Notes: generated from the sequence alone by a model not told the origin. DNA of 64,000 nt from Hyphomicrobiales bacterium (GCA_900472295.1 UCIA01000002.1:1-64000); one strand, 5' to 3'. Shown: positions 1 to 10,174, counted from the stretch's first letter. Numbers and translations are program-made.

Positions 1-19
1 CGTCACCATCACCGAGTAA
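1..19 (+). CDS. 3' end of an upstream gene, possibly tuf (EF-Tu)
   Basis: Only the last five codons (V-T-I-T-E) and a TAA stop at 17-19 are inside the window. In rhizobia the gene before rpsJ is usually tuf, so EF-Tu is the positional guess. The visible residues are too few to confirm it and are not an obvious match to the usual EF-Tu tail. A hairpin follows, with arms GCGGGC and GCCCGC between about 41 and 61, lacking a T-run. Confidence 0.35.
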
Positions 20-88
20 TTTGGACTTAAACCGATCTGTCGCGGGCGCAGGATTTGCCCGCGCCGCGCCAGAACAAGGAAGTGACGC

Positions 89-397
89 ATGAACGGACAG
101 AATATCCGCATCCGCCTGAAGGCGTTTGATCACCGCGTGCTCGACGCCTCGACGAAGGAAATCGTGTCGACGGCCAAGCGCACCGGTGCCAACGTCCGCG
201 GCCCCATTCCGCTGCCGACGCGGATCGAAAAATTCACGGTCAACCGGTCGCCTCACGTCGACAAGAAGAGCCGCGAGCAGTTCGAGATGCGTACGCACAA
301 GCGTCTGCTCGACATCGTCGATCCGACCCCGCAGACGGTCGATGCTTTGATGAAGCTCGATCTCGCCGCCGGCGTTGACGTCGAGATCAAGCTCTAA
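89..397 (+). CDS. rpsJ: 30S ribosomal protein S10
   Basis: 102 residues, full length for S10, starting at an ATG preceded by GGAAGTGACGC. S10 binds the 3' domain of 16S rRNA in the small-subunit head and, as NusE, also takes part in transcription antitermination. The body reads as typical alphaproteobacterial S10, including the [12 protein letters not shown] segment near residues 53-66. It is the first gene of the S10 operon, with rplC 61 bases downstream. Confidence 0.98.
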   Translation: MNGQNIRIRLKAFDHRVLDASTKEIVSTAKRTGANVRGPIPLPTRIEKFTVNRSPHVDKKSREQFEMRTHKRLLDIVDPTPQTVDALMKLDLAAGVDVEIKL

Positions 398-458
398 GGG
401 AATGAGAGCGCGGTAAGGGGCGGTGCCCCTGGCCCGGAACTCTAAAGGAATTGAACCG

Positions 459-1172
459 ATGCGTTCAGGTGTGATTGCAAAGAAGGTGGGAATGACCCGC
501 ATCTATAATGATGCCGGGGAACATGTTCCCGTCACCGTTCTCCAGATGGAGAACTGCCAGGTCGTGGCTCAGCGCACGCAAGAGAAGAACGGCTATACGG
601 CCGTCCAGCTCGGCGTTGGCCTTGCCAAGGTGAAGAACACGTCGAAGGCGATGCGCGGCCATTTCGCGACCGCTTCCGTCGAGCCGAAGGCGAAGGTCGC
701 CGAGTTCCGCGTCTCCGCCGACAACATGATCGATGTCGGCGCCGAGATCACCGTCGAGCACTTCGTCGCCGGCCAGAAGGTCGATGTGACGGGCACGACG
801 ATCGGTAAAGGTTTCCAGGGCGTCATCAAGCGCCACCACATGGGTGGTGGCCGCGCGACGCACGGTAACTCGGTATCGCACCGTACCCACGGTTCGACCG
901 GCCAGCGTCAGGACCCGGGCAAGGTGTTCAAGGGCAAGCATATGGCTGGCCACATGGGCGACACCCGCGTCACCACACAGAATGTCGAGATCGTTTCGAC
1001 CGACGCCGATCGCGGCCTGATCCTGATCCGCGGTGCGGTTCCCGGATCGAAGGGCGCCTGGATCCTGGTCCGCGATGCGGCCAAGGTGGCACTGCCGGCC
1101 AATGCGCCGAAGCCTGCCGCGATCCGCGCCGTGGCTAAGAACGAGGCTCCGGCCGCAGAGGGAGCAGAATAA
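459..1172 (+). CDS. rplC: 50S ribosomal protein L3
   Basis: 237 residues. An upstream in-frame start at 423 exists, but the ATG at 459 begins the conserved [15 protein letters not shown]-terminus and follows the Shine-Dalgarno-like AAAGGAA. L3 reaches toward the peptidyl transferase centre and helps start 50S assembly. The loop with [13 protein letters not shown], where the family's methylated Gln region lies, is intact. The Ala/Pro-rich C-terminal tail of about 25 residues is typical of rhizobial L3. The stop overlaps the rplD start by one base (TAATG). Confidence 0.97.
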   Translation: MRSGVIAKKVGMTRIYNDAGEHVPVTVLQMENCQVVAQRTQEKNGYTAVQLGVGLAKVKNTSKAMRGHFATASVEPKAKVAEFRVSADNMIDVGAEITVEHFVAGQKVDVTGTTIGKGFQGVIKRHHMGGGRATHGNSVSHRTHGSTGQRQDPGKVFKGKHMAGHMGDTRVTTQNVEIVSTDADRGLILIRGAVPGSKGAWILVRDAAKVALPANAPKPAAIRAVAKNEAPAAEGAE

Positions 1173-1792
1173 TGGATCTCAAGATCACAACGCTTGGCGG
1201 CAAAGACGCCGGCAAGGTGGAACTCTCCGAGGAGATTTTCGGCCTTGATCCGCGCGAGGACATCCTGCAGCGCGTCGTGCGCTGGCAGCTGGCCAAGCGC
1301 CAGCAGGGCACGCACAAGGCCAAGGGCCGCGCCGAAATCGCGCGCACCGGCGCCAAGATGTACAAGCAGAAGGGTACGGGCCGCGCTCGTCACCATTCGG
1401 CACGCGCTCCGCAGTTCCGCGGCGGCGGCAAGGCCCACGGCCCGGTCGTTCGCAGCCACGAGCACGATCTGCCGAAGAAGGTGCGTGCACTCGGCCTGAA
1501 GCATGCTCTCTCGGCCAAGGCCAAGAGCGCGTCGATCATCATCATCGACGAGCTGAAGCTGACCGAGGCCAAGACGAAGGCGCTGATCGCGAATTTCGCG
1601 ACGCTGGGCCTGACCAACGCTTTGGTGATCGGCGGTGCCGAGCTTGACCAGAACTTCAAGCTGGCGGCGACCAACATTCCGAACATTGACGTGCTGCCCA
1701 TCCAGGGCATCAACGTCTACGACATTCTGCGCCGCGGCACGCTGGTCCTTTCGAAGGCCGCCGTCGAGGCTCTCGAGGAGCGCTTTAAATGA
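1172..1792 (+). CDS. rplD: 50S ribosomal protein L4
   Basis: 206 residues. L4 binds domain I of 23S rRNA and lines the exit tunnel. The basic loop with [12 protein letters not shown] (about residues 66-77) is the tunnel extension. In enterobacteria L4 represses its own operon through an S10 leader, but no such leader is apparent here. It is translationally coupled on both sides, overlapping rplC by one base and rplW by four (ATGA). Confidence 0.97.
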   Translation: MDLKITTLGGKDAGKVELSEEIFGLDPREDILQRVVRWQLAKRQQGTHKAKGRAEIARTGAKMYKQKGTGRARHHSARAPQFRGGGKAHGPVVRSHEHDLPKKVRALGLKHALSAKAKSASIIIIDELKLTEAKTKALIANFATLGLTNALVIGGAELDQNFKLAATNIPNIDVLPIQGINVYDILRRGTLVLSKAAVEALEERFK

Positions 1793-2082
1793 CCGACCTT
1801 CGTCATTACGACGTGATCGTCTCGCCGGCGATCACCGAAAAGTCGACCATGGCTTCCGAGAACAACCAGGTTGTTTTCAACGTCGCCAAAAAGGCATCGA
1901 AGCCGGAAATCAAGGCCGCTGTCGAAGCGCTGTTTGGCGTCAAGGTTACGGCCGTGAACACGCTTGTCCGCAAGGGCAAGATCAAGCGCTTCCGCGGCAC
2001 GATCGGCCGCCAGAGCGACGTCAAGAAGGCGATCGTGACGCTGGCCGACGGCCAGTCGATCGACGTCGCGACGGGTCTCTGA
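1789..2082 (+). CDS. rplW: 50S ribosomal protein L23
   Basis: 97 residues. L23 lies at the tunnel exit and docks trigger factor and SRP. The N-terminus ([13 protein letters not shown]) and the [11 protein letters not shown] segment are diagnostic. Its start codon overlaps the end of rplD by four bases. Confidence 0.97.
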   Translation: MTDLRHYDVIVSPAITEKSTMASENNQVVFNVAKKASKPEIKAAVEALFGVKVTAVNTLVRKGKIKRFRGTIGRQSDVKKAIVTLADGQSIDVATGL

Positions 2083-2104
2083 GCTAGGCCGCGAGGACAG
2101 GACA

Positions 2105-2938
2105 ATGGCACTTAAGAAATTCAACCCGGTAACGCCGAGCACCCGCCAGCTGGTCATCGTCGACCGCTCGGGCCTCTATAAGGGCAAGCCCGTCAAGGGT
2201 CTGACCGAAGGCCTGACCAAGTCGGGCGGCCGCAACAATCACGGCCGCATCACGGCCCGCTTCATCGGCGGCGGTCACAAGCGTTCGTACCGCATCATCG
2301 ACTTCAAGCGCCGCAAGTTCGACGTCGTCGGCACGGTCGAGCGCATTGAATACGATCCGAACCGCACCGCCTTCATCGCGCTGATCAAGTATGACGATGG
2401 CGAGCTGTCCTACATCATCGCTCCGCAGCGCCTTGCTGCCGGCGACAAGATCGTGGCCGGCGAAGCGGTCGACGTGAAGCCGGGCAATGCGATGCCGCTG
2501 GCCTCGATGCCGGTCGGCACGATCGTCCACAACATCGAGCTGAAGCCGGGCAAGGGCGCCCAGGTTGCTCGTTCGGCCGGCGGCTACGGCCAGTTGGTCG
2601 GTCGCGACCAGGGCATGGCGATCCTGCGCCTCAACTCGGGCGAGCAGCGTGTCGTTCACGGCTCCTGCATGGCCACTGTCGGCGCCGTGTCGAACCCCGA
2701 CCACGGCAACATCAACGACGGCAAGGCCGGCCGCACGGTCTGGCGCGGCAAGCGCCCGCACAATCGCGGCGTGACCATGAACCCGGTCGACCATCCGCAT
2801 GGCGGTGGTGAAGGCCGCACCTCCGGTGGCCGTCATCCGGTCAGCCCGTGGGGCAAGCCGACCAAGGGCAAGAAGACGCGGTCCAACAAGGCGACCGACA
2901 AGTTCATCCTGCGCTCGCGCCATCAGCGCAAGAGCTAA
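2105..2938 (+). CDS. rplB: 50S ribosomal protein L2
   Basis: 277 residues. L2 is a core 23S rRNA binder needed for subunit association and peptidyl transferase function. The C-terminal signature [10 protein letters not shown], holding the essential histidine, is present near residues 227-236. A good Shine-Dalgarno (GAGGACAGG) precedes the ATG. The long open frame on the opposite strand here (about 2084-2986) is a codon-bias shadow. Confidence 0.98.
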   Translation: MALKKFNPVTPSTRQLVIVDRSGLYKGKPVKGLTEGLTKSGGRNNHGRITARFIGGGHKRSYRIIDFKRRKFDVVGTVERIEYDPNRTAFIALIKYDDGELSYIIAPQRLAAGDKIVAGEAVDVKPGNAMPLASMPVGTIVHNIELKPGKGAQVARSAGGYGQLVGRDQGMAILRLNSGEQRVVHGSCMATVGAVSNPDHGNINDGKAGRTVWRGKRPHNRGVTMNPVDHPHGGGEGRTSGGRHPVSPWGKPTKGKKTRSNKATDKFILRSRHQRKS

Positions 2939-2954
2939 GAAGAGGTAACGCCAA

Positions 2955-3233
2955 GTGACTCGTTCTATTTGGAAAGGCCCCTTCATCGACGGCTACCTTC
3001 TCAAGAAGGTGGACAAGGTTCGTGAAGGTGGTCGCAATGAGGTGATCAAGATGTGGAGCCGTCGCTCCACCATCCTGCCGCAGTTCGTCGGCTTCACCTT
3101 CGGTGTCTACAACGGCCAGAAGCATGTTCCCGTCTCGGTGAACGAGGACATGGTCGGTCACAAGTTCGGTGAATTCGCTCCGACCCGGACCTATTACGGT
3201 CACGGCGCGGATAAGAAGGCGAAGAGGAAATAA
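2955..3233 (+). CDS. rpsS: 30S ribosomal protein S19
   Basis: 92 residues, starting with GTG (GTG-ACT-CGT) behind AAGAGGTAACG, and giving the usual [11 protein letters not shown]-terminus. S19 sits in the head of the 30S subunit beside S13 and contacts A-site tRNA. [12 protein letters not shown] near residues 68-79 is the family signature. Confidence 0.97.
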   Translation: MTRSIWKGPFIDGYLLKKVDKVREGGRNEVIKMWSRRSTILPQFVGFTFGVYNGQKHVPVSVNEDMVGHKFGEFAPTRTYYGHGADKKAKRK

Positions 3234-3235
3234 TC

Positions 3236-3625
3236 ATGGGCAAGGCCAAAGCTCCGCGCAGGCTTGCTGACAACGAAGCGCGCGCCGTTCTGCGCACGAT
3301 CCGTATCAGCCCGCAGAAGCTGAACCTGGTTGCCGCGCTGATCCGCGGCAAGAAGGTCGCGACAGCGCTTTCCGATCTCGAATTCTCGGCCAAGCGGATT
3401 TCCGGCACGGTCAAGAAGACGCTGGAATCGGCAATCGCCAACGCGGAAAACAACCACGACCTCGATGTCGATGCGTTGATCGTGGCGGAAGCCTATGTCG
3501 GCAAGTCGATCGTCATGAAGCGCTTCCACGCTCGTGGCCGTGGTCGCGCCAGCCGTATCGAGAAGCCGTTCTCGCACCTCACGATCGTCGTTCGTGAAGT
3601 CGAAGAAAAAGGGGAGGCCGCATAA
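3236..3625 (+). CDS. rplV: 50S ribosomal protein L22
   Basis: 129 residues, two bases after rpsS. L22 forms part of the tunnel constriction, and its beta-hairpin ([14 protein letters not shown], about residues 87-100) is clear. The TAA stop ends in the A of the rpsC ATG, a one-base overlap that implies translational coupling. Confidence 0.97.
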   Translation: MGKAKAPRRLADNEARAVLRTIRISPQKLNLVAALIRGKKVATALSDLEFSAKRISGTVKKTLESAIANAENNHDLDVDALIVAEAYVGKSIVMKRFHARGRGRASRIEKPFSHLTIVVREVEEKGEAA

Positions 3626-4350
3626 TGGGCCAGAAAGTCAATCCGATCGGTCTTCGCCTCGGCATCAACCGCACCTGGGATTCGCGCTGGTTCGCGAACA
3701 CCGGCGAGTACGGCAAGCTGCTGCATGAGGACATCAAGATCCGCAAGTATCTTGAGAAGGAACTCAAGCAGGCTGCGATCTCCAAGGTCGTGATCGAGCG
3801 CCCGCACAAGAAGTGCCGCGTCACTATCCATGCGGCGCGTCCGGGTCTGATCATCGGCAAGAAGGGCGCCGACATCGAAAAGCTTCGCAAGAAGCTGATG
3901 GAGATGACGAAGTCCGAGACGCATCTCAACATCGTTGAAGTGCGCAAGCCGGAAATCGACGCGACCCTGGTCGCCCAGTCGATCGCCCAGCAGCTCGAGC
4001 GTCGTATTGCGTTCCGTCGCGCCATGAAGCGCGCCGTTCAGTCGGCGATGCGCCTTGGTGCCGAAGGCATCCGCATCAACTGCGCCGGCCGTCTCGGCGG
4101 CGCCGAGATTGCGCGCATGGAATGGTACCGCGAAGGCCGCGTGCCGCTGCACACGCTGCGCGCCGATGTCGATTACGGCACGGCCGAGGCGAACACGGCT
4201 TACGGCATCTGCGGCGTCAAGGTCTGGGTGTTCAAGGGCGAAATCCTCGAGCACGATCCGATGGCTTCGGAGCGTCGCGCGACCGAGGGTGATGCTGCGC
4301 ATGGCGGTGGTGGTGATCGCGAACGCGGTCGTCGTCGCGAAAACGCCTGA
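3625..4350 (+). CDS. rpsC: 30S ribosomal protein S3
   Basis: 241 residues. S3 sits at the mRNA entry site and contributes to helicase activity. The N-terminal [12 protein letters not shown] and the KH loop P-G-L-I-I-G-K-K-G (about residues 73-81) are present. The tail after about residue 215 is basic and low in complexity ([12 protein letters not shown]), a common lineage-specific extension. Confidence 0.97.
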   Translation: MGQKVNPIGLRLGINRTWDSRWFANTGEYGKLLHEDIKIRKYLEKELKQAAISKVVIERPHKKCRVTIHAARPGLIIGKKGADIEKLRKKLMEMTKSETHLNIVEVRKPEIDATLVAQSIAQQLERRIAFRRAMKRAVQSAMRLGAEGIRINCAGRLGGAEIARMEWYREGRVPLHTLRADVDYGTAEANTAYGICGVKVWVFKGEILEHDPMASERRATEGDAAHGGGGDRERGRRRENA

Positions 4351-4376
4351 TTATTTAGGAATTTGGAGTTAGAACG

Positions 4377-4790
4377 ATGCTGCAGCCAAAGCGCACAAAG
4401 TTCCGCAAGCAGTTCAAGGGCCGTATCCATGGTACCGCAAAGGGCGGCACCAACCTGGATTTCGGTGGTTTCGGGCTGAAGGCGCTTGAGCCGAACCGCG
4501 TCACTGCGCGTGAGATCGAGGCGGCCCGCCGCGCGATCACTCGTGAGATGAAGCGTGCCGGCCGCGTGTGGATCCGTATTTTCCCCGATGTGCCGGTGAC
4601 GTCGAAGCCGACCGAAGTGCGAATGGGTAAGGGCAAGGGCGCTGTCGATTACTGGGCGGCGCGCGTCAAGCCGGGCCGCATCATGTTCGAGATCGACGGC
4701 GTCAACGAAGAAACCGCCCGTGAGGCGCTGCGTCTCGGCGCGGCCAAGCTCTCGGTCAGGACGCGCTTCGTACAGCGCATCGCAGAATAA
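4377..4790 (+). CDS. rplP: 50S ribosomal protein L16
   Basis: 137 residues, full length. L16 helps place tRNAs in the A site and joins late in 50S assembly. The opening [11 protein letters not shown] and the [10 protein letters not shown] segment near residues 84-93 identify it. It lies 26 bases after rpsC behind a GGAG-type ribosome binding site. Confidence 0.97.
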   Translation: MLQPKRTKFRKQFKGRIHGTAKGGTNLDFGGFGLKALEPNRVTAREIEAARRAITREMKRAGRVWIRIFPDVPVTSKPTEVRMGKGKGAVDYWAARVKPGRIMFEIDGVNEETAREALRLGAAKLSVRTRFVQRIAE

Positions 4791-4803
4791 GGACGGGCTG
4801 ATC

Positions 4804-5004
4804 ATGAAAGCCGAAGACATCCGGACCAAGACCCAGGACCAGCTGACCGACGATTTGGCCAGCCTGAAGAAGGAGCAGTTCAACCTGCGCTTCCAGAAGG
4901 CCACCGGCCAGCTCGAGAAGACCGCGCGCGTGAGGCAGGTCCGCAAGGACATTGCGCGTATCAAGACCATCGCTGCGGAAAAGTCCGCGGCCAAGAAGGC
5001 TTAA
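4804..5004 (+). CDS. rpmC: 50S ribosomal protein L29
   Basis: 66 residues. The same frame is open upstream from 4720, but that part is a shadow of rplP. The ATG at 4804 follows AAGGACGGG and starts M-K-A-E-D-I-R. L29 is a small helical-hairpin protein at the tunnel exit beside L23. [12 protein letters not shown] is the signature. Confidence 0.96.
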   Translation: MKAEDIRTKTQDQLTDDLASLKKEQFNLRFQKATGQLEKTARVRQVRKDIARIKTIAAEKSAAKKA

Positions 5005-5015
5005 GGACGAAAACC

Positions 5016-5255
5016 ATGCCAAAGCGCATTCTGCAGGGCACCGTCGTCAGCGACAAGAACGAGAAGACGGTAGTCGTCAAGGTCGAACGGCGCTTCACGC
5101 ATCCCGTGATGAAGAAGACCGTGCGCATGACCAAGAAGTACAAGGCGCACGACGAGAACAACGCCCACAAGGTCGGCGACCAGGTGTTCATCCAGGAATC
5201 GAAGCCGATTTCCAAGGATAAGCGCTGGATCGTCGTGTCTTCGGACCAGGCGTAA
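5016..5255 (+). CDS. rpsQ: 30S ribosomal protein S17
   Basis: 79 residues. S17 is an OB-fold primary binder of the 16S rRNA 5' domain. It carries [11 protein letters not shown] at the start and the K-K-Y-K-A-H-D-E-N loop. A 72-base gap to rplN follows and includes an imperfect G-rich hairpin around 5278-5303. Confidence 0.97.
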   Translation: MPKRILQGTVVSDKNEKTVVVKVERRFTHPVMKKTVRMTKKYKAHDENNAHKVGDQVFIQESKPISKDKRWIVVSSDQA

Positions 5256-5327
5256 ACAAACGAATTTTGGACAGACCGGGGAGGGGCTTTGAGCCCGTCC
5301 CGTTAGAAAAGAAGAAGGCGGCCAGTC

Positions 5328-5696
5328 ATGATTCAGATGCAAACAAACCTCGACGTCGCGGATAATTCCGGCGCCCGTCGTGTCATGTGCATCAAGGTGC
5401 TGGGCGGCTCGAAGCGGAAATACGCTTCCGTGGGCGACATCATCGTGGTGTCGATCAAGGAAGCCATTCCGCGCGGCCGCGTTAAGAAGGGCGATGTGAT
5501 GAAGGCGGTCGTGGTTCGCACGGCCAAGGACATCCGCCGCCCGGACGGCAGCGTGATCCGTTTCGACAAGAACGCGGCCGTTCTCGTCGACAACAAGAAA
5601 GAGCCGATCGGCACGCGTATCTTCGGACCGGTTCCGCGCGAACTCCGCGCCAAGAACCACATGAAGATCATCTCGCTCGCGCCTGAAGTGCTGTAA
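5328..5696 (+). CDS. rplN: 50S ribosomal protein L14
   Basis: 122 residues, the canonical L14 length. The protein binds L19 and helix 95 at the subunit interface and is the docking site for the silencing factor Rsf[17 protein letters not shown] at the start and R-G-x-V-K-K-G-D near residue 50 are diagnostic. It opens the spc-type gene block. Confidence 0.98.
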   Translation: MIQMQTNLDVADNSGARRVMCIKVLGGSKRKYASVGDIIVVSIKEAIPRGRVKKGDVMKAVVVRTAKDIRRPDGSVIRFDKNAAVLVDNKKEPIGTRIFGPVPRELRAKNHMKIISLAPEVL

Positions 5697-5708
5697 GGAG
5701 CCGGACCA

Positions 5709-6023
5709 ATGCAAAAGATTAGAAAAGGCGACAAGGTCGTCGTGCTGGCCGGCAAGGACAAGGGCCGTTCGGGCGAAGTCCTCTCGGTTCAGCCGAAGGA
5801 AGACACCGCGCTGGTGCGCGGCGTCAACATGATCCGTCGTCACCAGAAGCAGTCCCAGTCCCAAGAGGGCGGGATCATCACCAAGGAAGCGCCGATCCAG
5901 CTGTCGAACATCGCGCTGGCCGACCCCAAGGATGGCAAGCCGACCCGCGTCGGTTTCATTTTCCAGAAGGACGGCAAGAAGGTGCGCGTCGCCAAGCGCT
6001 CGGGAGAAGTCATCAATGGCTAA
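5709..6023 (+). CDS. rplX: 50S ribosomal protein L24
   Basis: 104 residues with the N-terminal KOW motif ([14 protein letters not shown], about residues 6-19). L24 is one of the two assembly initiators of the 50S subunit. It starts behind AAGGAGCC and its 3' end overlaps rplE by eight bases. Confidence 0.97.
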   Translation: MQKIRKGDKVVVLAGKDKGRSGEVLSVQPKEDTALVRGVNMIRRHQKQSQSQEGGIITKEAPIQLSNIALADPKDGKPTRVGFIFQKDGKKVRVAKRSGEVING

Positions 6024-6615
6024 GGCTCAAACCACGAAGCCCAAGGCTGAAAGCAAACAGTCCAAGGCCAACAACACGCCGCGTCTCAAGCAGGTCTACA
6101 ACGAGACCATCCGCAAGGCGCTGCAGGAGCAGTTCGGCTACGAGAACGAGATGCAGGTTCCGCGCATCGACAAGATCGTGCTGAACATGGGCGTCGGCGA
6201 AGCGACCGCGGATTCGAAGAAGCCTTCGATCGCGGCCGAAGACCTGGCGATGATCGCCGGCCAGAAGGCCGTCGTCACCCGGGCGCGCAATTCGATCGCC
6301 GGCTTCAAGGTCCGCGAGAAGATGCCGATCGGCGCCAAGGTCACGCTGCGCAAGGAACGCATGTACGAGTTCCTCGATCGCCTCGTGAACATCGCACTGC
6401 CGCGCGTTCGCGACTTTCGCGGACTGAATCCGAAGAGCTTCGATGGCCGTGGCAACTATGCCATGGGCATCAAGGAACACATCGTGTTCCCGGAGATCAA
6501 CTACGACAAGGTTGATCAGATCTGGGGCATGGACGTCATCGTTTGTACGACTGCGAAGACGGACGACGAAGCCAGGGCATTGCTCAAGGCCTTCAACTTC
6601 CCCTTCCGCCAGTAA
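6016..6615 (+). CDS. rplE: 50S ribosomal protein L5
   Basis: 199 residues from the ATG at 6016. Codons upstream in this frame only shadow rplX. L5 binds 5S rRNA in the central protuberance. The first 18 residues ([12 protein letters not shown]...) are a Lys/Gln-rich extension before the conserved R-L-K-Q-V-Y-N-E core, so the protein is longer than the roughly 180 residues of E. coli L5. The N-M-G-V-G-E-A motif is present. Confidence 0.96.
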   Translation: MAKAQTTKPKAESKQSKANNTPRLKQVYNETIRKALQEQFGYENEMQVPRIDKIVLNMGVGEATADSKKPSIAAEDLAMIAGQKAVVTRARNSIAGFKVREKMPIGAKVTLRKERMYEFLDRLVNIALPRVRDFRGLNPKSFDGRGNYAMGIKEHIVFPEINYDKVDQIWGMDVIVCTTAKTDDEARALLKAFNFPFRQ

Positions 6616-6642
6616 CGGCAGCGAGAAAAGGAAAAATCTGAA

Positions 6643-6948
6643 ATGGCAAAGACCAGCTCAGTCGAGAAGAACAACAGGCGCCGCAAGCTTGCCGACCAGT
6701 ACGGTCCCAAGCGCGCTGCCCTGAAGGCGATCATCATGGACCAGACCAAGCCGATGGAAGAGCGCTTCCGCGCTCAGCTGAAGCTTGCTGCCATGCCGCG
6801 CAACTCGGCCAAGATCCGCATCCGCAACCGCTGCGAAGTTACCGGCCGTCCGCGCGCCTATTATCGCAAGCTCAAAGTATCGCGCATCGCGCTTCGTGAT
6901 CTCGGCAATAACGGCCAGATCCCGGGCCTGGTCAAGTCGAGCTGGTAA
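6643..6948 (+). CDS. rpsN: 30S ribosomal protein S14
   Basis: 101 residues, the long zinc-independent form. The CxxC pairs of short S14 are absent and only one Cys is seen, in [12 protein letters not shown]14 joins the 30S head late, next to S10 and S19. It is preceded by GGAAAAATCTGAA. Confidence 0.97.
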   Translation: MAKTSSVEKNNRRRKLADQYGPKRAALKAIIMDQTKPMEERFRAQLKLAAMPRNSAKIRIRNRCEVTGRPRAYYRKLKVSRIALRDLGNNGQIPGLVKSSW

Positions 6949-6960
6949 GGAGGACATAAC

Positions 6961-7359
6961 ATGTCATTGAGCGATCCTCTCGGCGATATGCTGACCCGCA
7001 TCCGCAACGCGTATGGCCGCAAGAAGTCGAGCGTTTCGACGCCGGCCTCGCGCCTGCGTACCCGCGTCCTCGACGTGCTGAAGGCTGAAGGCTATATCCG
7101 CGACTACAGCCAGACCGACTTCGACAACGGCAAGTCCGAAATCGAAATCGAGCTGAAGTATTTCGATGGTGCACCGGTCGTGCGCGAAATCGCCCGCGTT
7201 TCGAAGCCGGGCCGCCGCGTTTACGTCTCGGCCAAGTCGATCCCGCACGTCGCCAACGGCCTCGGCATCGCCATCCTTTCGACGCCGAAGGGCGTGATGG
7301 CCGATCACGAAGCACGCGAACAGAACGTCGGCGGCGAGATCCTCTGCCAGATCTTCTGA
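6961..7359 (+). CDS. rpsH: 30S ribosomal protein S8
   Basis: 132 residues. S8 binds helix 21 of 16S rRNA and in E. coli also represses the spc mRNA. A strong AAGGAGG lies nine bases upstream of the [16 protein letters not shown] and the C-terminal G-G-E-I-L-C-Q-I-F are the family ends. Confidence 0.97.
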   Translation: MSLSDPLGDMLTRIRNAYGRKKSSVSTPASRLRTRVLDVLKAEGYIRDYSQTDFDNGKSEIEIELKYFDGAPVVREIARVSKPGRRVYVSAKSIPHVANGLGIAILSTPKGVMADHEAREQNVGGEILCQIF

Positions 7360-7388
7360 TCCGGCAGCTGACCGCAAAGTGGAATCCG

Positions 7389-7410
7389 GTCTTCGGATCG
7401 TTCCGAAGAC
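7389..7410. repeat. Short inverted repeat, degenerate relative of the GCATGATC palindrome family
   Basis: GTCTTCGGA, TCGT loop, TCCGAAGAC: a perfect 9-bp stem between rpsH and rplF. The flanking AAGTGGAATCCGGTCTTCGG resembles the core of the palindromic repeat at 16604-16652, so this may be a decayed copy. In the polycistronic transcript it would form a hairpin. Confidence 0.55.
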
Positions 7411-7447
7411 AGAGACCTGAAACAAGAGAAGTGACGAGGACAACAAA

Positions 7448-7981
7448 ATGTCTCGTATTGGTAAGAAACCCGTTTCGCTGCCGCAGGGCGTGACCGCGAC
7501 CGTCAACGGCCAGACCGTGACGGCGAAGGGCCCCAAGGGCGAGCTGAAGTTCGTGGTGAACGACGAAGTGCTGGTCAAGATGGAAGGCAGCGAGATTGCT
7601 GTCCAGCCGCGCGACCAGACCAAGACCGCCCGCTCCAAGTGGGGCATGTCGCGCACGCAGATCGTCAACATCCTGCATGGCGTCAAGGACGGTTTTGAGA
7701 AGAAGCTCGAGATCACCGGCGTCGGTTATCGCGCCGCCCTTCAGGGCAAGAACCTGCAGTTGGCTCTTGGCTTCAGCCACGACGTCGTTTACGAGACGCC
7801 GGCTGGCATCACGATCACTGTGCCGAAGCCGACGGAAATCACCGTGACCGGCATCGACAAGCAGCAGGTCGGCCAGGTTGCAGCCGAGATCCGCGAGTAT
7901 CGTGGTCCCGAGCCCTACAAGGGCAAGGGTGTCCGCTATGCCGGCGAGAAGATCGTCCGCAAGGAAGGCAAGAAGAAGTAG
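7448..7981 (+). CDS. rplF: 50S ribosomal protein L6
   Basis: 177 residues. L6 sits near the sarcin-ricin loop and the GTPase centre. M-S-R-I-G-K-K-P-V at the start and the C-terminal signature [12 protein letters not shown] (about residues 156-167) are intact. Repeats bound the gene on both sides. Confidence 0.97.
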   Translation: MSRIGKKPVSLPQGVTATVNGQTVTAKGPKGELKFVVNDEVLVKMEGSEIAVQPRDQTKTARSKWGMSRTQIVNILHGVKDGFEKKLEITGVGYRAALQGKNLQLALGFSHDVVYETPAGITITVPKPTEITVTGIDKQQVGQVAAEIREYRGPEPYKGKGVRYAGEKIVRKEGKKK

Positions 7982-7983
7982 TA

Positions 7984-8022
7984 GGCCTGGCCCCGAAAAG
8001 TTACAGACTTTCCGGAACAGGC
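7984..8022. repeat. Degenerate palindromic intergenic repeat
   Basis: CCTGGCCCCGAAAAGT, a short loop, then CTTTCCGGAACAGG, just after the rplF stop. The CCGAAAAGT...ACTTTCCGG core matches the copy at 8482-8525, but the GCATGATC ends are replaced by GGCC-rich arms. Confidence 0.6.
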
Positions 8023-8121
8023 CAAGCCAAAGAAGTGCAACGCCGCGGGGAGCGGTCGCGGGAGGCGCTTTCGCCTACCGCATATGGCGGCCCCCGTTTT
8101 TTGAAGGCAAGGAAGACTATT

Positions 8122-8481
8122 ATGGGTACCAAGGAATCCACGCAGCGCCGTGCGCAGCGCGTTCGCCGCCAGATCAAGAAGGTCGCCGGTGAGCGTCCGC
8201 GTCTGTCGGTTCACCGTACGTCGAAGAACATCTACGTGCAGGTCATCGACGACGCCAAGGGCCACACCATTGTCGCTGCTTCGACGCTCGAGAAGGACCT
8301 CAAGGGTTCGCTCAAGACCGGCGCCGACACCGCGGCTGCGGCTGCCATCGGCAAGCTGATCGCCGAGCGCGCTACCAAGGCCGGCGTCAAGGAAGTCGTC
8401 TTCGATCGCGGCGCCTACATCTATCACGGCCGCGTCAAGGCGCTGGCCGAGGCTGCCCGTGAAGGTGGCTTGAGCTTCTAG
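8122..8481 (+). CDS. rplR: 50S ribosomal protein L18
   Basis: 119 residues. An upstream in-frame extension from 8035 lies in repeat-bearing intergenic DNA. The ATG at 8122 gives the normal M-G-T-K-E-S start and follows GGAAGAC. L18 brings 5S rRNA to the central protuberance together with L5. The C-terminal [16 protein letters not shown] motif is complete. Confidence 0.97.
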   Translation: MGTKESTQRRAQRVRRQIKKVAGERPRLSVHRTSKNIYVQVIDDAKGHTIVAASTLEKDLKGSLKTGADTAAAAAIGKLIAERATKAGVKEVVFDRGAYIYHGRVKALAEAAREGGLSF

Positions 8482-8525
8482 GCATGATCCCGAAAAGTTG
8501 CAGACTTTTCGGATAAAGATTATGC
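8482..8525. repeat. GCATGATC-type palindromic repeat (subtype A)
   Basis: Begins at the base after the rplR stop. GCATGATCCCGAAAAGT pairs with ACTTTTCGGATAAAGATTATGC around a short loop. It shares its core with the copy at 16604-16652. It would fold as a hairpin in the spc-operon mRNA between rplR and rpsE. Confidence 0.8.
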
Positions 8526-8633
8526 GAACGAAAAAGTAGTTTTCGCCCCCGGCGACGGTTTCCCGATTTATTCGGGGCGAGGCGCCGGATCTTATCAGCA
8601 ACCGTGCTTCCGGAAAAAAACAAGGAACAGGAT

Positions 8634-9197
8634 ATGGCACAGGAACGTAGGGATGGCGGCCGCGGCCGCGATCGTGAAGAACGCGATGACGGCATGGTGG
8701 ACAAGCTCGTCCACATCAACCGCGTCGCCAAGGTCGTCAAGGGCGGCCGTCGCTTCGGTTTTGCAGCACTCGTCGTCGTCGGCGACCAGAAGGGCCGCGT
8801 TGGCTTTGGTCACGGCAAGGCGCGCGAAGTGCCGGAAGCGATCCGCAAGGCAACCGAATCGGCAAAGCGCGACATGATCTTCGTGCCGCTGCGCTCGGGC
8901 CGCACGCTGCACCACGACGTCGAGGGACGCTGGGGCGCCGGACGCGTGCTGCTGCGCGCTGCCAAGCAGGGTACCGGCATCATCGCCGGCGGCCCGATGC
9001 GCGCTGTCTTCGAGACGCTCGGCATGCATGACGTGGTCGCCAAGTCGATGGGTTCGTCGAACCCCTACAACATGGTTCGCGCCACGTTCGACGCGCTGAA
9101 GAGCCAGATGCATCCCAAGGATGTGGCTGCTGCGCGCGGCATCAAGTATTCGACCCTTCAGGCCCGCCGCGGCACCGCCGTTGCGGCTGAAGAATAG
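8634..9197 (+). CDS. rpsE: 30S ribosomal protein S5
   Basis: 187 residues from the ATG at 8634, behind AGGAACAGG. S5 acts in decoding fidelity and mRNA helicase activity. It has an Asp/Arg/Gly-rich N-terminal tail ([11 protein letters not shown]), the double-stranded-RNA-binding-like N domain ([14 protein letters not shown]) and the G-H-G-K-A-R-E-V-P motif. Confidence 0.97.
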   Translation: MAQERRDGGRGRDREERDDGMVDKLVHINRVAKVVKGGRRFGFAALVVVGDQKGRVGFGHGKAREVPEAIRKATESAKRDMIFVPLRSGRTLHHDVEGRWGAGRVLLRAAKQGTGIIAGGPMRAVFETLGMHDVVAKSMGSSNPYNMVRATFDALKSQMHPKDVAAARGIKYSTLQARRGTAVAAEE

Positions 9198-9221
9198 TCG
9201 ATCTGACCAGGGATTTTGACC

Positions 9222-9419
9222 ATGGCCAAGAAAGCAACCAAGACCATCACCGTTGAGCAGATCGGTTCGCCGATCCGCCGCCCGAAGGAACAGCGCGCAA
9301 CGCTGGTCGGCCTCGGCCTCAACAAGATGCACAAGCAGCGCACGCTGGAGGACACTCCCTCGGTGCGCGGCATGATCGCTGCCGTCCAGCACCTCGTCCG
9401 CGTCGTGGACGAGGGCTGA
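9222..9419 (+). CDS. rpmD: 50S ribosomal protein L30
   Basis: 65 residues from the ATG at 9222. An in-frame TTG two codons earlier is less likely. L30 is a small globular 23S rRNA binder. [15 protein letters not shown] and L-G-L-N-K-M-H identify it. Confidence 0.95.
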   Translation: MAKKATKTITVEQIGSPIRRPKEQRATLVGLGLNKMHKQRTLEDTPSVRGMIAAVQHLVRVVDEG

Positions 9420-9441
9420 ACAGAAGCGCAGGAGAACCCAG

Positions 9442-9915
9442 ATGAAACTCAACGATCTGCGTGACAAGGACGGCGCGACGCACTCCAAGAAGCGTCTCGG
9501 CCGTGGCATCGGCTCCGGCTCGGGCAAGACCGGCGGTCGCGGCGTCAAGGGCCAGAAGGCTCGCTCCGGCGTTGCCATCAACGGCTTCGAGGGTGGCCAG
9601 ATGCCGCTCTACCGGCGCCTGCCGAAGCGTGGCTTCAACAACATCTTCGCCAAGAGCTTTGTCGTCGTGTCGCTGGCTCGTATCCAGACGGCGCTCGATG
9701 CCAAGAAGCTCGACGCCAAGGCGACCGTGACGGCTGAGGCACTCGTTGCTGCCGGCGTCATCCGCCGCGTCAAGGATGGCGTGCGCATCCTTTCGGACGG
9801 CGAACTCAAGTCAAAGCTCGCCTTCGACGTCGCCGGCGCATCCAAGGCTGCGATCGAGAAGATCGAAAAGGCCGGCGGTTCGGTCAAGCTGCCGGAGCAG
9901 GCTGCTGCCGAGTAA
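9442..9915 (+). CDS. rplO: 50S ribosomal protein L15
   Basis: 157 residues. L15 is a late assembly protein with a long basic N-terminal arm. The Gly-rich arm ([15 protein letters not shown], about residues 20-34) and the R-L-P-K-R-G-F motif are present. It is the last gene before the 259-base gap ahead of secY. Confidence 0.97.
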   Translation: MKLNDLRDKDGATHSKKRLGRGIGSGSGKTGGRGVKGQKARSGVAINGFEGGQMPLYRRLPKRGFNNIFAKSFVVVSLARIQTALDAKKLDAKATVTAEALVAAGVIRRVKDGVRILSDGELKSKLAFDVAGASKAAIEKIEKAGGSVKLPEQAAAE

Positions 9916-9988
9916 CGGCAATTTGAAGCGCGACCGGCGGGAACGGCATCCGTTTTTGCTCGCAATTGCGCTTTGATCCGATCAATTA

Positions 9989-10014
9989 AAGCGGCCGCGT
10001 CAACGCGGCCGCTT
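9989..10014. terminator. GC-rich hairpin between rplO and secY
   Basis: AAGCGGCCGCG, TCAA loop, CGCGGCCGCTT: a perfect 11-bp stem with a 4-base loop. No T-run follows (TTGCATGT), so it may be a weak terminator, attenuator or mRNA-stabilising end rather than a full stop signal. Confidence 0.55.
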
Positions 10015-10111
10015 GCATGTTGAGAGCCCGGAGCTTATCTCGTGAGCTTCGGTGAAACGCGCCGCCTGAGCTGCGGGCATCGAGCGTGACATTTGAAATC
10101 AAATAAGTAGT

Positions 10112-10156
10112 GCATGATGTTACCCGAAAACTGCTTCACACTTTTCGGCATCATGC
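10112..10156. repeat. GCATGATG-type palindromic repeat (subtype B)
   Basis: GCATGATGTTACCCGAAAAC, a short spacer, then CACTTTTCGGCATCATGC, followed by TCTAG. It is closely similar to the copies at 22567-22615 and 44461-44508. It lies 18 bases before the secY start codon, within its presumed leader. Confidence 0.8.
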
Positions 10157-10174
10157 TCTAGCGGAGAATCAGGC

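Noticed and set aside
1..88. S10-type L4-binding leader ahead of rpsJ
   Set aside because: Only a short hairpin without the enterobacterial leader features is visible, and the upstream gene ends just 69 bases before rpsJ.
2084..2986. 300-codon open frame on the minus strand across rplB
   Set aside because: It mirrors rplB in high-GC sequence, has low-complexity Ala/Arg/Asp-rich translation and no Shine-Dalgarno. The same holds for the long frames opposite secY (10196-11563), glnA (32862-34154) and pccB (39339-40511).
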